From an uncultured Oscillibacter sp. (GTDB lineage Bacteria; Bacillota; Clostridia; Oscillospirales; Oscillospiraceae), in NCBI GenBank assembly GCA_910584075.1, contig CAJTZI010000085.1, forward strand, positions 1 to 5,550: DNA of 5,550 nt, given 5' to 3'. The notes beneath the pieces are model-generated. The model was not told the origin of the DNA. It made no database searches and saw nothing but the letters and a program-made list of their open reading frames with translations. Shown here piece after piece: positions 1 through 5,252 of this stretch. The first letter of the stretch is position 1, and each line of letters opens with the position of its first letter. The translations under genes and the position numbers were made by a program.

Positions 1-261
1 GTAAAAGGCAAGCTGGGTCACGATCTCCACGGCCTCCTGTCTGGTGATGCCGTGGGCCTTGCCGATTTCAAGATGGGATTTGAGCTGGGGATACAGCCCC
101 GCCGAGAACAGCGCCGCAATGGTAATCATGCTGCGGTCACGGGGAGAGAGCTGGTCCTCCCTTGACCAGACCTCACCAAAGAGAACATCATCGTTCAGTT
201 CCGCAAATTTCGGGGCGAGATCACCCAGGCGGTCGCGGCCCGCTGTTTGCTTTTCTGCCAT
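1..261 (-). CDS. Carboxymuconolactone decarboxylase (CMD) family protein, C-terminus outside the window
   Basis: The frame opens with ATG at 261 and stays open to the window edge, giving 87 residues; family members are usually about 100-130 residues, so only a short tail is missing. Residues 38-70 (LSPRDRSMITIAALFSAGLY, then a conserved Q-L-K-S-H-L and K-A-H-G) followed by I-T-R-Q-E-A-V-E-I match the helical core of the CMD fold. The visible part has no cysteine, so it lacks the CxxC pair of AhpD-type peroxidases and resembles the gamma-CMD-like branch; the true substrate is unknown. The start is supported by an AAAGGA ribosome binding site 9 nt upstream. It lies 17 bp downstream of the flavin reductase gene on the same strand and is very likely in the same transcript. 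Family assignment is firm, function is inferred only broadly (redox or electrophile metabolism). Confidence 0.88.
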   Translation of the reverse strand, partial: MAEKQTAGRDRLGDLAPKFAELNDDVLFGEVWSREDQLSPRDRSMITIAALFSAGLYPQLKSHLEIGKAHGITRQEAVEIVTQLAFY

Positions 262-278
262 AGCGAATGATCCTTTCT

Positions 279-836
279 TTATTTCAGCTTCCCGCCGTTC
301 TGGAACGCTCTCCCCACGACCTCGCCCATCTTGACGTAGGTGTTGCCGCAGGGGTCAAAGGAAATGGCTTGCAGCTTGGCGGCATCAATTTTACCGTCCG
401 CGCCCAGCACCTTCTCATCCGCGCTGATGCTCACAATCTGGCCGATGATGTTGCCGTCCTCGCTCACCTTGAGCAGCCTGCACTCCAGGGCAACCGGAAA
501 CTCATCAATCAGCGGAGCATCCACCGCTTCGCTCCGGGTGGTATGCAGTCCGGCCTTGGCCAGCTTATCCGGCTCCTGATTGGCGGACACCAGCCCCACA
601 TAGTCCGCCTCCACCACATGGGCGGCGTCGGCAAAGCTGACGGTGAACGCGCCCTTTGCCTTGATGTTCTTGGTGGTCTTGTGTCCCGCGCTCAGACAGA
701 GGACTACCTTGTCCCGGTCATACAGACCGCCCCAGGCGGCGTTCATCGCGTCCGCTTTTCCGTTCTCATCGTAAGTGCCGATGATCAGCACCGGCAGAGG
801 AAAGAACCAGGGGTTGCTTCCAAAATGTTTTCTCAT
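279..836 (-). CDS. Flavin reductase family protein (FMN-binding split barrel)
   Basis: This is a complete 185-residue protein of the usual length for the flavin reductase-like split-barrel family. The N-terminus (W-F-F-P-L-P-V-L-I-I-G-T-Y, then ADAMNAAWGG, about residues 10-37) is the strand-loop that binds the FMN phosphate and ring. HKTTKNIKAKGAFTVSFAD (about 52-70) and DYVGLVSANQEPDKLAKAGL (about 78-97) are the other typical family blocks. Such proteins are soluble, bind FMN and pass electrons from NAD(P)H or a partner to flavin or small acceptors; the physiological substrate cannot be read from sequence. The start at 836 is supported by a GGAGG site (843-847) six bases upstream. It is the first gene of a two-gene unit with the CMD-family gene and is preceded by a MerR-type promoter, which suggests induction by a reactive compound. 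Confidence 0.92.
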   Translation of the reverse strand: MRKHFGSNPWFFPLPVLIIGTYDENGKADAMNAAWGGLYDRDKVVLCLSAGHKTTKNIKAKGAFTVSFADAAHVVEADYVGLVSANQEPDKLAKAGLHTTRSEAVDAPLIDEFPVALECRLLKVSEDGNIIGQIVSISADEKVLGADGKIDAAKLQAISFDPCGNTYVKMGEVVGRAFQNGGKLK

Positions 837-866
837 AGTGATCCTCCGTTTCGTTATGATAAGCCG

Positions 867-897
867 AGTATAGACCTTAAAGCCTACTCCATGTCAA
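867..897 (-). promoter_or_regulatory. MerR-family-type promoter and operator for the flavin reductase/CMD operon
   Basis: On the minus strand a perfect -35 TTGACA (892-897) is separated by 19 bp from a -10 TATACT (867-872). A 19-bp spacer is the hallmark of promoters untwisted by MerR-family activators. Inside the spacer lies CATGGAG-TAGG-CTTTAAG (876-893). Its right half equals the CTTTAAG half-site of the 7-4-7 operator known for AdhR-type MerR regulators in Bacillus, and its left half matches 4 of 7 positions. Transcription would start near 860 and reach the GGAGG site at 843-847. The regulator is not encoded in the window. The spacing and half-site are seen directly, the regulator class is inferred. 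Confidence 0.75.
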
Positions 898-914
898 GAG
901 TGTTTGGAAATTTT

Positions 915-1177
915 TCAGACTTTCGTATACCGCAGCCACAGACCATCATCGTCCAGTTTTTCCACCGCTTTCAAATGAAATACCGCAGGAAGCCGTTCCG
1001 GGAGGAACGCCGGTTTCTCAAACAGGGACGCCGCTTCCCGGTTCCCGTCCGCTGTGGGGGGGCGAGGATGATACTCAGCTCGTCAATCAAATCTTCTTGG
1101 GCGAAAGACCAGTTCATCTGACCGCCGCCCGCCAGCATCAGCCGGTCAATGTGAAACAGAGCTTTCAGTTTACCAAG
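915..1177 (-). pseudogene. Remnant of a RibD C-terminal/dihydrofolate reductase-like protein, C-terminal part, frameshifted
   Basis: Reading on from the aldo/keto reductase fragment, the frame gives KLKALFHIDRLMLAGGG, then Q-M-N-W-S-F and L-I-D-E-L-S-I-I-L-A-P. This is the typical C-terminal half of RibD_C/DHFR-like reductases, where the glycine-rich turn contacts NADPH. At the seven-G run 1056-1062 (C7 on the coding strand) the frame breaks. In the next frame the family sequence resumes as T-A-D-G-N-R-E-A-A-S-L-F-E-K-P, continues through L-P-A-V-F-H-L-K-A-V-E and D-G-L-W-L-R-Y-T-K-V, and stops at 915-917. Either two extra bases or one missing base in the run would restore the frame. The N-terminal half of the enzyme, with its substrate-binding part, is absent. 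It ends only 18 bp before the -35 of the flavin reductase promoter. A sequencing error could explain the frameshift but not the missing half. Confidence 0.8.
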
Positions 1178-1393
1178 GTCGATGCAGCCGGTGTCCAGCC
1201 GCTCCAGGGTTTTCTCCACAGCGTCAGCCTGCTCGTTGACATAGGCGTTGGCGGTGTCGATCAGGCGGCAGCCGCCCGCAAGGGCGCTGACGCAGGATGT
1301 CTCCACCTCATCGGGGGACAGCAGGAAGGTGCCGATACCGGCCATGGGCATGACCACGCCGCCCGTCAGTGTCAAAGTCATCTGTTCGTTCAT
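1178..1393 (-). pseudogene. Remnant of an aldo/keto reductase, N-terminal part, internally deleted
   Basis: The start at 1393 (MNEQMTLTLT) has an AAGGAG site at 1403-1408, 9 nt upstream, so this is the original gene start. Residues 5-54 (GGVVMPMAGIGTFLLSPDE, then G-C-R-L-I-D-T-A-N-A-Y-V-N-E) are the first strand and helix of the aldo/keto reductase barrel, including the catalytic-region Asp and Tyr of the D-T-A-x-x-Y motif. The next residues, KTLERLDTGCIDL (about 61-73), correspond to a helix-strand block that normally lies some tens of residues further on, so the part with the catalytic Lys is deleted. After I-D-L the frame passes directly into the DHFR-like remnant. An intact enzyme would be about 270-320 residues with NADPH as cofactor; this piece cannot be active. 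Identification is good, the exact deletion borders are approximate. Confidence 0.8.
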
Positions 1394-1402
1394 ATCGAAA
1401 TT

Positions 1403-1453
1403 CTCCTTAAAATAAAAAGATGGGGTACTCTTGTCATTAAGAATACCCCATCT
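1403..1453 (-). terminator. Intrinsic terminator or attenuator directly upstream of the aldo/keto reductase remnant
   Basis: The arms 1418-1430 and 1441-1453 pair over 13 positions with a single mismatch and a 10-nt loop. In the minus direction the stem is followed by TTTTTATTTT and then at once by the AAGGAG ribosome binding site of the aldo/keto reductase start. The U-tract lies only on the minus-strand side, so termination is predicted for leftward transcription. It may end a vanished upstream gene, or act as a leader attenuator for the remnant gene. Confidence 0.65.
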
Positions 1454-1548
1454 CTGCCTCAAACAGAAGTACCGTAAGTTTGTTTAGTAAGGAAGCATCT
1501 TTCCAAATTTTAAGAAGAATCGTTATTGGGCAGAGAAATTATCCCTGA

Positions 1549-1776
1549 CAAATCGCTTCTCAAAAAATGCTGTTGGAAAGCTACGCGGCCCAGCGCGGCT
1601 TTACAGGTTGTGTCCATTATACGGACGGCGGATGGTCCGGGGGCAATTTTGAGCGCCCGGATTGGAAGCGGCTGATTGCCGATATTGAGGCCGGGAAGGT
1701 CGGCTGTGTCATCGCCAAGGACATGAGCCGAATCGGACGTGATTATCTCCAAACTGGATTTTATGCCGATGTGTAG
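1549..1776 (+). pseudogene. Internal fragment of a large serine recombinase (TnpX/Tn4451-like)
   Basis: The frame is open from 1549 (after an in-frame TGA at 1546-1548) and reads Q-I-A-S-Q-K-M-L-L-E-S-Y-A, then T-D-G-G-W-S-G-G-N-F-E-R-P and AKDMSRIGRDYLQTGFYADV before a TAG at 1777-1779. These are the conserved blocks of the resolvase domain of large serine recombinases: the D-G-x-S-G-x-x-F-x-R-P turn and the K-D-x-S-R-x-G-R-D-Y segment carrying active-site arginines. The N-terminal part with the nucleophilic serine and everything after about residue 90 (rest of the catalytic domain, the DNA-binding and zinc/coiled-coil regions, normally several hundred residues) are missing. No ribosome binding site is obvious before ATG 1567. 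The fragment ends a few bases before the left end of the IS element at 1785, but the lost 3' part does not reappear beyond the IS/MITE block, so a deletion occurred. Confidence 0.85.
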
Positions 1777-1784
1777 TTTATTTA

Positions 1785-2391
1785 GAGGGGGTCTACACAA
1801 GAGCAGCAAACGCAATATAATAGGAAGCAAGCAGAGAAAGCAGAGGGAGAAAAAATGGAAGCATCCTATCATCGGCATGATATAAGCGACAAAGCATGGG
1901 CGCTGTTGGAGCCTCACTTGCCGGGACAACGAGGTCAATGGGGAGGAATTGTCCAAGATAACCGGCGTTTCACAAACGCAGTTTTTGGGGTGCTGCGGAC
2001 AGGAGCGCCTTGGCGCGATTTACCTCCAAATTACGGAAAATGGGGAACGGTACATCAATTGTAAAGAAGCTGTCCACCTGATTGATGGCATTTCTGCGGA
2101 AGTTCTGCTGGCGGACCGGGGTTATGACACAAATGACATCCTGGCCCATGCAGTTTCGGTAGGCATGCAGACCGTAATCCCTCCAAAAAAGGACCGCAGG
2201 GAACAACGTAAATACGACCAATACCTCTACAAGCTGCGCCATCTGGCAGAAAACTGTTTCCTTGTCCTGAAACGCTGGAGAGGTATTGCAACTCGTTACG
2301 CAAAGACCTCCGATGCCGTTATCGCTGCGGTACAGATTCGTTGTACCGCTATTTGGGCTGCCATTCGCGCCTAACTCGTATAGACGCTATC
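1785..2391 (+). mobile_element. IS5-family insertion sequence, internally deleted but with both ends
   Basis: The element spans 607 bp. The imperfect terminal inverted repeats are 1785-1801 (GAGGGGGTCTACACAAG) and 2375-2391 (complement reads GATAGCGTCTATACGAG), matching at 12 of 17 positions. A TA dinucleotide flanks both sides (1783-1784 and 2392-2393), compatible with the short TA/TNA duplications of the IS427-like part of the IS5 family. A TATAAT box at 1816-1821 just inside the left end may be the transposase promoter. Intact relatives are roughly 830-870 bp by memory, so about 230 bp are lost. Because the ends remain, it could in principle be moved by a related transposase supplied elsewhere. 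The exact boundary bases are inferred from the repeat alignment. Confidence 0.75.
1855..2374 (+). pseudogene. IS5-family DDE transposase, internally deleted
   Basis: The N-terminal part (from ATG 1855, with GGGAGA ribosome binding site just upstream) contains HDISDKAWALLEPHLPG and GVLRTGAPWRDLPPNYGKWG, the DUF4096-type N-terminal domain of IS5/IS427 transposases. After V-H-Q (about 2058) it meets a stop at 2062-2064. In another frame from 2057 the C-terminal part begins with N-C-K-E-A-V-H-L-I-D-G. It carries AEVLLADRGYD (second catalytic Asp), then E-N-C-F-L-V-L-K-R-W-R and IATRYAKT (the catalytic Glu region), and ends at TAA 2372-2374. The segment between, with the first catalytic Asp (usually in an L-M-I-D-A-S-H block), is missing. 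Members of this group are often made from two overlapping frames by programmed frameshifting, so the frame change alone is not proof of damage, but the lost Asp is. Confidence 0.88.
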
Positions 2392-2556
2392 TAGGGCTTG
2401 TTTGAAAATTGTCAACACGCCCAAACAGCGGGTCTTTTTCCGCCATACTGCGTTACATTTTCTTGCCATACGGCAGTATGCCTGCGAAAATTTGCCTTGT
2501 CTGGCGAAAAAATCCCTCGCCGTTGGGCATATCGCCAATTATCAAACAAGCCCTAG
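2391..2556. mobile_element. Foldback MITE (158 bp) flanked by CTAG target duplications
   Basis: CTAG at 2391-2394 and 2553-2556 encloses an element whose ends are 11-bp perfect inverted repeats (GGCTTGTTTGA, 2395-2405 and 2542-2552), continuing with one mismatch to 2411/2536. The symmetry does not stop at the ends. Positions i and 4947-i pair across most of the element, for example GCCCAA 2419-2424 with 2523-2528 and CGCCA 2441-2445 with 2502-2506, down to a CATAC/GTATG stem around a GGCA loop at 2472-2475. The entire element is thus one long imperfect palindrome. It has no credible gene; the 68-codon frame beginning at 2402 merely crosses it. CTAG fits the YTAR target of IS5-group transposases, but the ends differ from those of the neighbouring IS, so another transposase must have moved it. 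Confidence 0.82.
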
Positions 2557-2656
2557 TCAATTTGACAAATTAAAAAATTTTATAGGCGTATATCAACACG
2601 AAAGGTAAAAGTGATGAAAATCTCTCGGATCCCGGCGCCGGCGCGGGGGAAGCACA

Positions 2657-2689
2657 GGGGACGGCGCGGCCCTTGGCCGCGCCGTCCCC
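2657..2689 (-). terminator. GC-rich hairpin after the purine permease gene
   Basis: A perfect 14-bp stem (2657-2670 with 2676-2689) closes a 5-nt loop. It lies 30 bp beyond the permease stop codon on the minus strand, where a terminator is expected. No uridine tract follows on the minus strand, so it is an atypical terminator or a 3' end-stabilising hairpin. On the plus strand it faces the mobile-DNA block. Confidence 0.6.
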
Positions 2690-2719
2690 GTCTGGCAGTC
2701 TCTATTGCGTTTTTAGATA

Positions 2720-4075
2720 TTAGATATTGGTCAGCACGTACTTCAGGATGAACAGCACCGCGATGATATACACCAGCACGGGGACGTCCTTGGCCTTGCC
2801 CCGGGCCACCTTGATGATGCTGTAGCTGATGAACCCAAAGCCGATGCCGTCGGAGATGGAGTAGGCAAAGGGCATCATGGCGATGGTCAGGAAAGCCGGG
2901 ATGGCGCACTCCATGTCGTTCCAGTCGATGCTCACCGCGCCCTTGAGCATCAGCACGCCCACGATGATGAGGGCCGGGGCGGTGGCGGCGGAGGGAATGA
3001 TGCCGGCAATGGGGGCCAGCAGGATAGCCAGAATGAACAGCACGCCCACCACGATGGAGCTCAGGCCCGTCCGGGCGCCCTCGGAGATACCGGTGGAGGA
3101 CTCCACAAAGGTGGTGACGGTGGAGGTACCCATGCAGGCGCCGCAACAGGTGGCGATGGCGTCGGCGATGAGGGCCCGGTCGCCGCCGGGGAGGTTGCCG
3201 TGTTTATCGGTCATGCCCGCGTTGGTGGCGGTGCCGATGAGGGTACCCACGGTGTCGAAGCAGTCCACCAGGGCGAAGCTGACCACGGCGGTGACGAGGG
3301 GCAGCAGGCCCTTGGCGAACACGCCGCCGAAGTCCATCTTCAGGAACACGGGGGCCAGGGTCACGCCGCTCATGGTGATGCTCTCCGGCAGGGCGGTGAC
3401 GCCCATGGGGAAGCCGATGACGGTGGTGATGAGGATGCCGATGACGATGGCGGCCTTCACCTTGTAGCACATGAGGATGGCGGTGATCAGCAGGCCGATG
3501 ATGGTCAGCAGGCCCGCCATGTTCCACACCCGCACGTCGCCGTCCATCCAGGAGAAGTTCAGGGCGGGCACCGCGCCGCTGATGGAGATCAGCTGCACGT
3601 TCAGCAGGCCGATGAAGGCGATGAACAGGCCGATGCCGGCGGAGATGGCGTTTTTAAGGAAGGCGGGGATGGAAGAGATGATCTGGCTGCGCAGGGGGCT
3701 GACGGCGATAATCAGGAACAGCGCGCCGCTGAGCAGCACGATGGCCAGGGCCTCCTGCCAGGTGTAGCCCATGCCCAGGCAGACGGTGTAGGTGAAGAAG
3801 GCGTTCAGGCCCATGCCGGGGGCCTGGGCAAAGGGGGCGTTGGCCAGCAGGGCGGTCAGGATGCAGCCGATGGCGGCGCTGGCGCAGGTGGCCACCATGA
3901 CGGGGGTCCACAGCTCGCCGGGGATGGCGGGGAAGAAGCCCCCGCCCAGGTCGGCGCACAGGGTGTTGGGGTTGACGAAGATGATGTAGGCCATGGCAAA
4001 GAAGGTCGTAATGCCGCCTACGATCTCGGTGCGGACGCTGCTGCCCCGCTCGGAGATTTTGAAGAATTTGTCCAT
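2720..4075 (-). CDS. AzgA/PbuG-type nucleobase permease (NCS2 superfamily, adenine/guanine/hypoxanthine)
   Basis: This is a 451-residue integral membrane protein, the normal length for the AzgA/COG2252 group. I start it at 4075 (MDKFFKIS), not at the longer in-frame ATG at 4129, because an AGGAGG site (4082-4087) sits 6 nt upstream and M-D-K-F-F-K-I is the family N-terminus. Signature blocks are GGITTFFAMAYIIFVNPNTL (20-39), APGMGLNAFFTYTV (85-98), DCFDTVGTLIGTATNAGMTD (271-290), G-D-R-A-L-I-A-D-A (298-306) and GTSTVTTFVESSTGISEGAR (316-335). The last two belong to the substrate-binding half-helices. About 12-14 hydrophobic segments are expected. Family members import purine bases by proton symport; which base is preferred cannot be decided here. 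The gene stands alone, divergent from the MscS gene, with no purine riboswitch seen in its leader. Confidence 0.93.
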   Translation of the reverse strand: MDKFFKISERGSSVRTEIVGGITTFFAMAYIIFVNPNTLCADLGGGFFPAIPGELWTPVMVATCASAAIGCILTALLANAPFAQAPGMGLNAFFTYTVCLGMGYTWQEALAIVLLSGALFLIIAVSPLRSQIISSIPAFLKNAISAGIGLFIAFIGLLNVQLISISGAVPALNFSWMDGDVRVWNMAGLLTIIGLLITAILMCYKVKAAIVIGILITTVIGFPMGVTALPESITMSGVTLAPVFLKMDFGGVFAKGLLPLVTAVVSFALVDCFDTVGTLIGTATNAGMTDKHGNLPGGDRALIADAIATCCGACMGTSTVTTFVESSTGISEGARTGLSSIVVGVLFILAILLAPIAGIIPSAATAPALIIVGVLMLKGAVSIDWNDMECAIPAFLTIAMMPFAYSISDGIGFGFISYSIIKVARGKAKDVPVLVYIIAVLFILKYVLTNI

Positions 4076-4106
4076 GTGTCTCCTCCTCTTTCTCACTCTC
4101 TCGATG

Positions 4107-4149
4107 GTGGGGCGCGGAATTGCCCCCACGGTATGACGTCTTTATTTTA
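4107..4149 (-). promoter_or_regulatory. Probable -10 box and leader hairpin of the permease gene
   Basis: On the minus strand a TAAAAT box (complement of 4144-4149) lies in AT-rich DNA about 70 bp before the start codon; no good -35 is seen at normal spacing. Between it and the ribosome binding site, GTGGGG (4107-4112) can pair with CCCCAC (4124-4129), with two further G-C pairs past a bulge. The hairpin is short and has no U-tract, so it is a leader structure of unknown role. Confidence 0.35.
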
Positions 4150-4272
4150 CACGAATTCACCAAAAAAGAAAAGACCAACCAGTTAATTTTTAAAATTTTT
4201 GTAGGAACTCCCAATAATTTCTCCGCCCCTTGTCCATATTTTCCCAATTTGCCGCAAAAAGCGGAAAATATC

Positions 4273-4301
4273 TTCTCTTTTTCTCCTGTATATGGTATAA
4301 T
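4273..4301 (+). promoter_or_regulatory. Extended -10 promoter for the MscS gene
   Basis: A perfect TATAAT (4296-4301) is preceded by TGG (4293-4295), the extended -10 motif. The -35 position 17 bp upstream reads TTCTCT (4273-4278), a weak match that the extended -10 can compensate. Transcription would start near 4308, leaving a leader of about 59 nt before ATG 4367. Confidence 0.7.
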
Positions 4302-4366
4302 AAGAGGTTGGGGAAGCCATGCACAGAATGGACAGGTTTCCCACTTTTTGAGAAAGGACTTCCGGA

Positions 4367-5239
4367 ATGGACTACCCTGTTGACGCGTCCGCCCTGCTGG
4401 AGGGGACCGCCTCCGGCTCCCTGGGGGAATGGATGCGGGCGGGCTGGGGCAAGCTGACGGTGGGGAACATTCTGTATACCCTGGCGCTGCTGCTGGCATG
4501 CCTGGCGGCGGTCAGGCTGGTGATGGCCCTGGCGGAAAAGCTGACGGCCCGGACGGCCCTGGACGGACGGGTGCGGACATATGTGCTGCGGGGCCTGCGG
4601 GCGCTGCTGTATGTGCTCACCGCCCTGGTGGCGGCGGGCAGCCTGGGCGTCGACGTGACCAGCCTTGTGGCCATGGTCAGCGTCTTCGGCCTGGCCGTGT
4701 CCCTGGCGGTGCAGGACATGCTCTCCAACGTGGCCGGCGGCATCGTGCTGCTGGTGAGCAAGCCCTTCACCCTGGGTGACTACGTGGACACCGGCTGCGG
4801 CGAGGGGGAGGTGGCGGAGATCGGCCTGACCCACACCCGGCTGGACGCCCCCGGCGGCCAGCGGATTATGCTGCCCAACAGCAGGCTGGTGGCGGGCCAG
4901 ATCATCAACTACACCGTGCGGGGCGTCCGCCGGGCGGACCACGCCGTCTCCGCCTCCTACGACGACGCGCCGGAGACAGTCCGAAGGGCCTGCCTGGCGG
5001 CCCTGGAGCGCGTCCCCGGCGTCCTGGCGGACCCCGCCCCCCAGGTGGTGCTCACCGGGTACGGGGAGAGCGCCATCGACTACCGCGTCCGCTTCTGGAC
5101 CCGGACCGAGGACTACTGGGACGCCCACTTCGCCTCCCTGGAGGAGCTGTACCGGGCCTTCGCCCGGGAGGGCGTCACCATGACCTACAACCATCTGAAC
5201 GTCCACATTGTGGACCCACATTTAACGAAAGAGAAGTGA
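4367..5239 (+). CDS. mscS: Small-conductance mechanosensitive channel (MscS family)
   Basis: This is a 290-residue protein, close to the length of minimal MscS channels. Hydrophobic segments lie at about 34-54 (TM1), 72-92 (TM2) and 96-132 (pore-lining TM3). TM3 and the following linker read GLAVSLAVQDMLSNVAGGIV and S-K-P-F-T-L-G-D-Y-V, the canonical MscS pattern with the small-residue packing and the Q-D-x-x-S-N kink. The cytoplasmic beta domain follows, with L-P-N-S at 169-172, and the alpha/beta vestibule domain ends near 280. The homoheptamer opens under membrane tension and releases osmolytes on hypo-osmotic shock. The start is supported by an AAAGGA site (4353-4358) 8 nt upstream. It has its own extended -10 promoter and is followed after 13 bp by a DUF2156 gene, probably on the same transcript. 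Confidence 0.95.
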   Translation: MDYPVDASALLEGTASGSLGEWMRAGWGKLTVGNILYTLALLLACLAAVRLVMALAEKLTARTALDGRVRTYVLRGLRALLYVLTALVAAGSLGVDVTSLVAMVSVFGLAVSLAVQDMLSNVAGGIVLLVSKPFTLGDYVDTGCGEGEVAEIGLTHTRLDAPGGQRIMLPNSRLVAGQIINYTVRGVRRADHAVSASYDDAPETVRRACLAALERVPGVLADPAPQVVLTGYGESAIDYRVRFWTRTEDYWDAHFASLEELYRAFAREGVTMTYNHLNVHIVDPHLTKEK

Positions 5240-5252
5240 GTATGACACATTT

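Noticed and set aside
1510..1956. 148-codon minus-strand frame with a hydrophobic stretch
   Set aside because: It is antisense to the recombinase fragment and the transposase N-terminus, both with clear family motifs, and has no recognisable domain.
2562..2594. TTGACA (2562-2567) with a TATATC further on, as a plus-strand promoter
   Set aside because: The spacing is 21 bp and there is no gene downstream on the plus strand.
2402..2608. 68-codon plus-strand frame
   Set aside because: It runs through the palindromic MITE and past its right end; no ribosome binding site and no family resemblance.
2614..2751. 45-codon plus-strand frame after an AAAGG motif
   Set aside because: It reads through the GC hairpin and into the permease 3' end antisense; composition follows the hairpin, not a protein.
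4076..4129. Extended permease start at 4129 adding 18 residues
   Set aside because: The added residues are Arg-rich and unlike the family, and would place the strong AGGAGG site inside the gene.
3200..4186. 328-codon plus-strand frame rich in G, D, A and H
   Set aside because: Antisense shadow of the GC-rich permease gene; low-complexity composition from codon bias.
4252..4264. CCGC-AAAAA-GCGG mini hairpin as a terminator
   Set aside because: Only four base pairs, in a divergent gap where no gene ends.
4190..5221. 343-codon minus-strand frame
   Set aside because: Antisense shadow of the MscS gene; the channel frame has canonical TM3 motifs and a good start signal.
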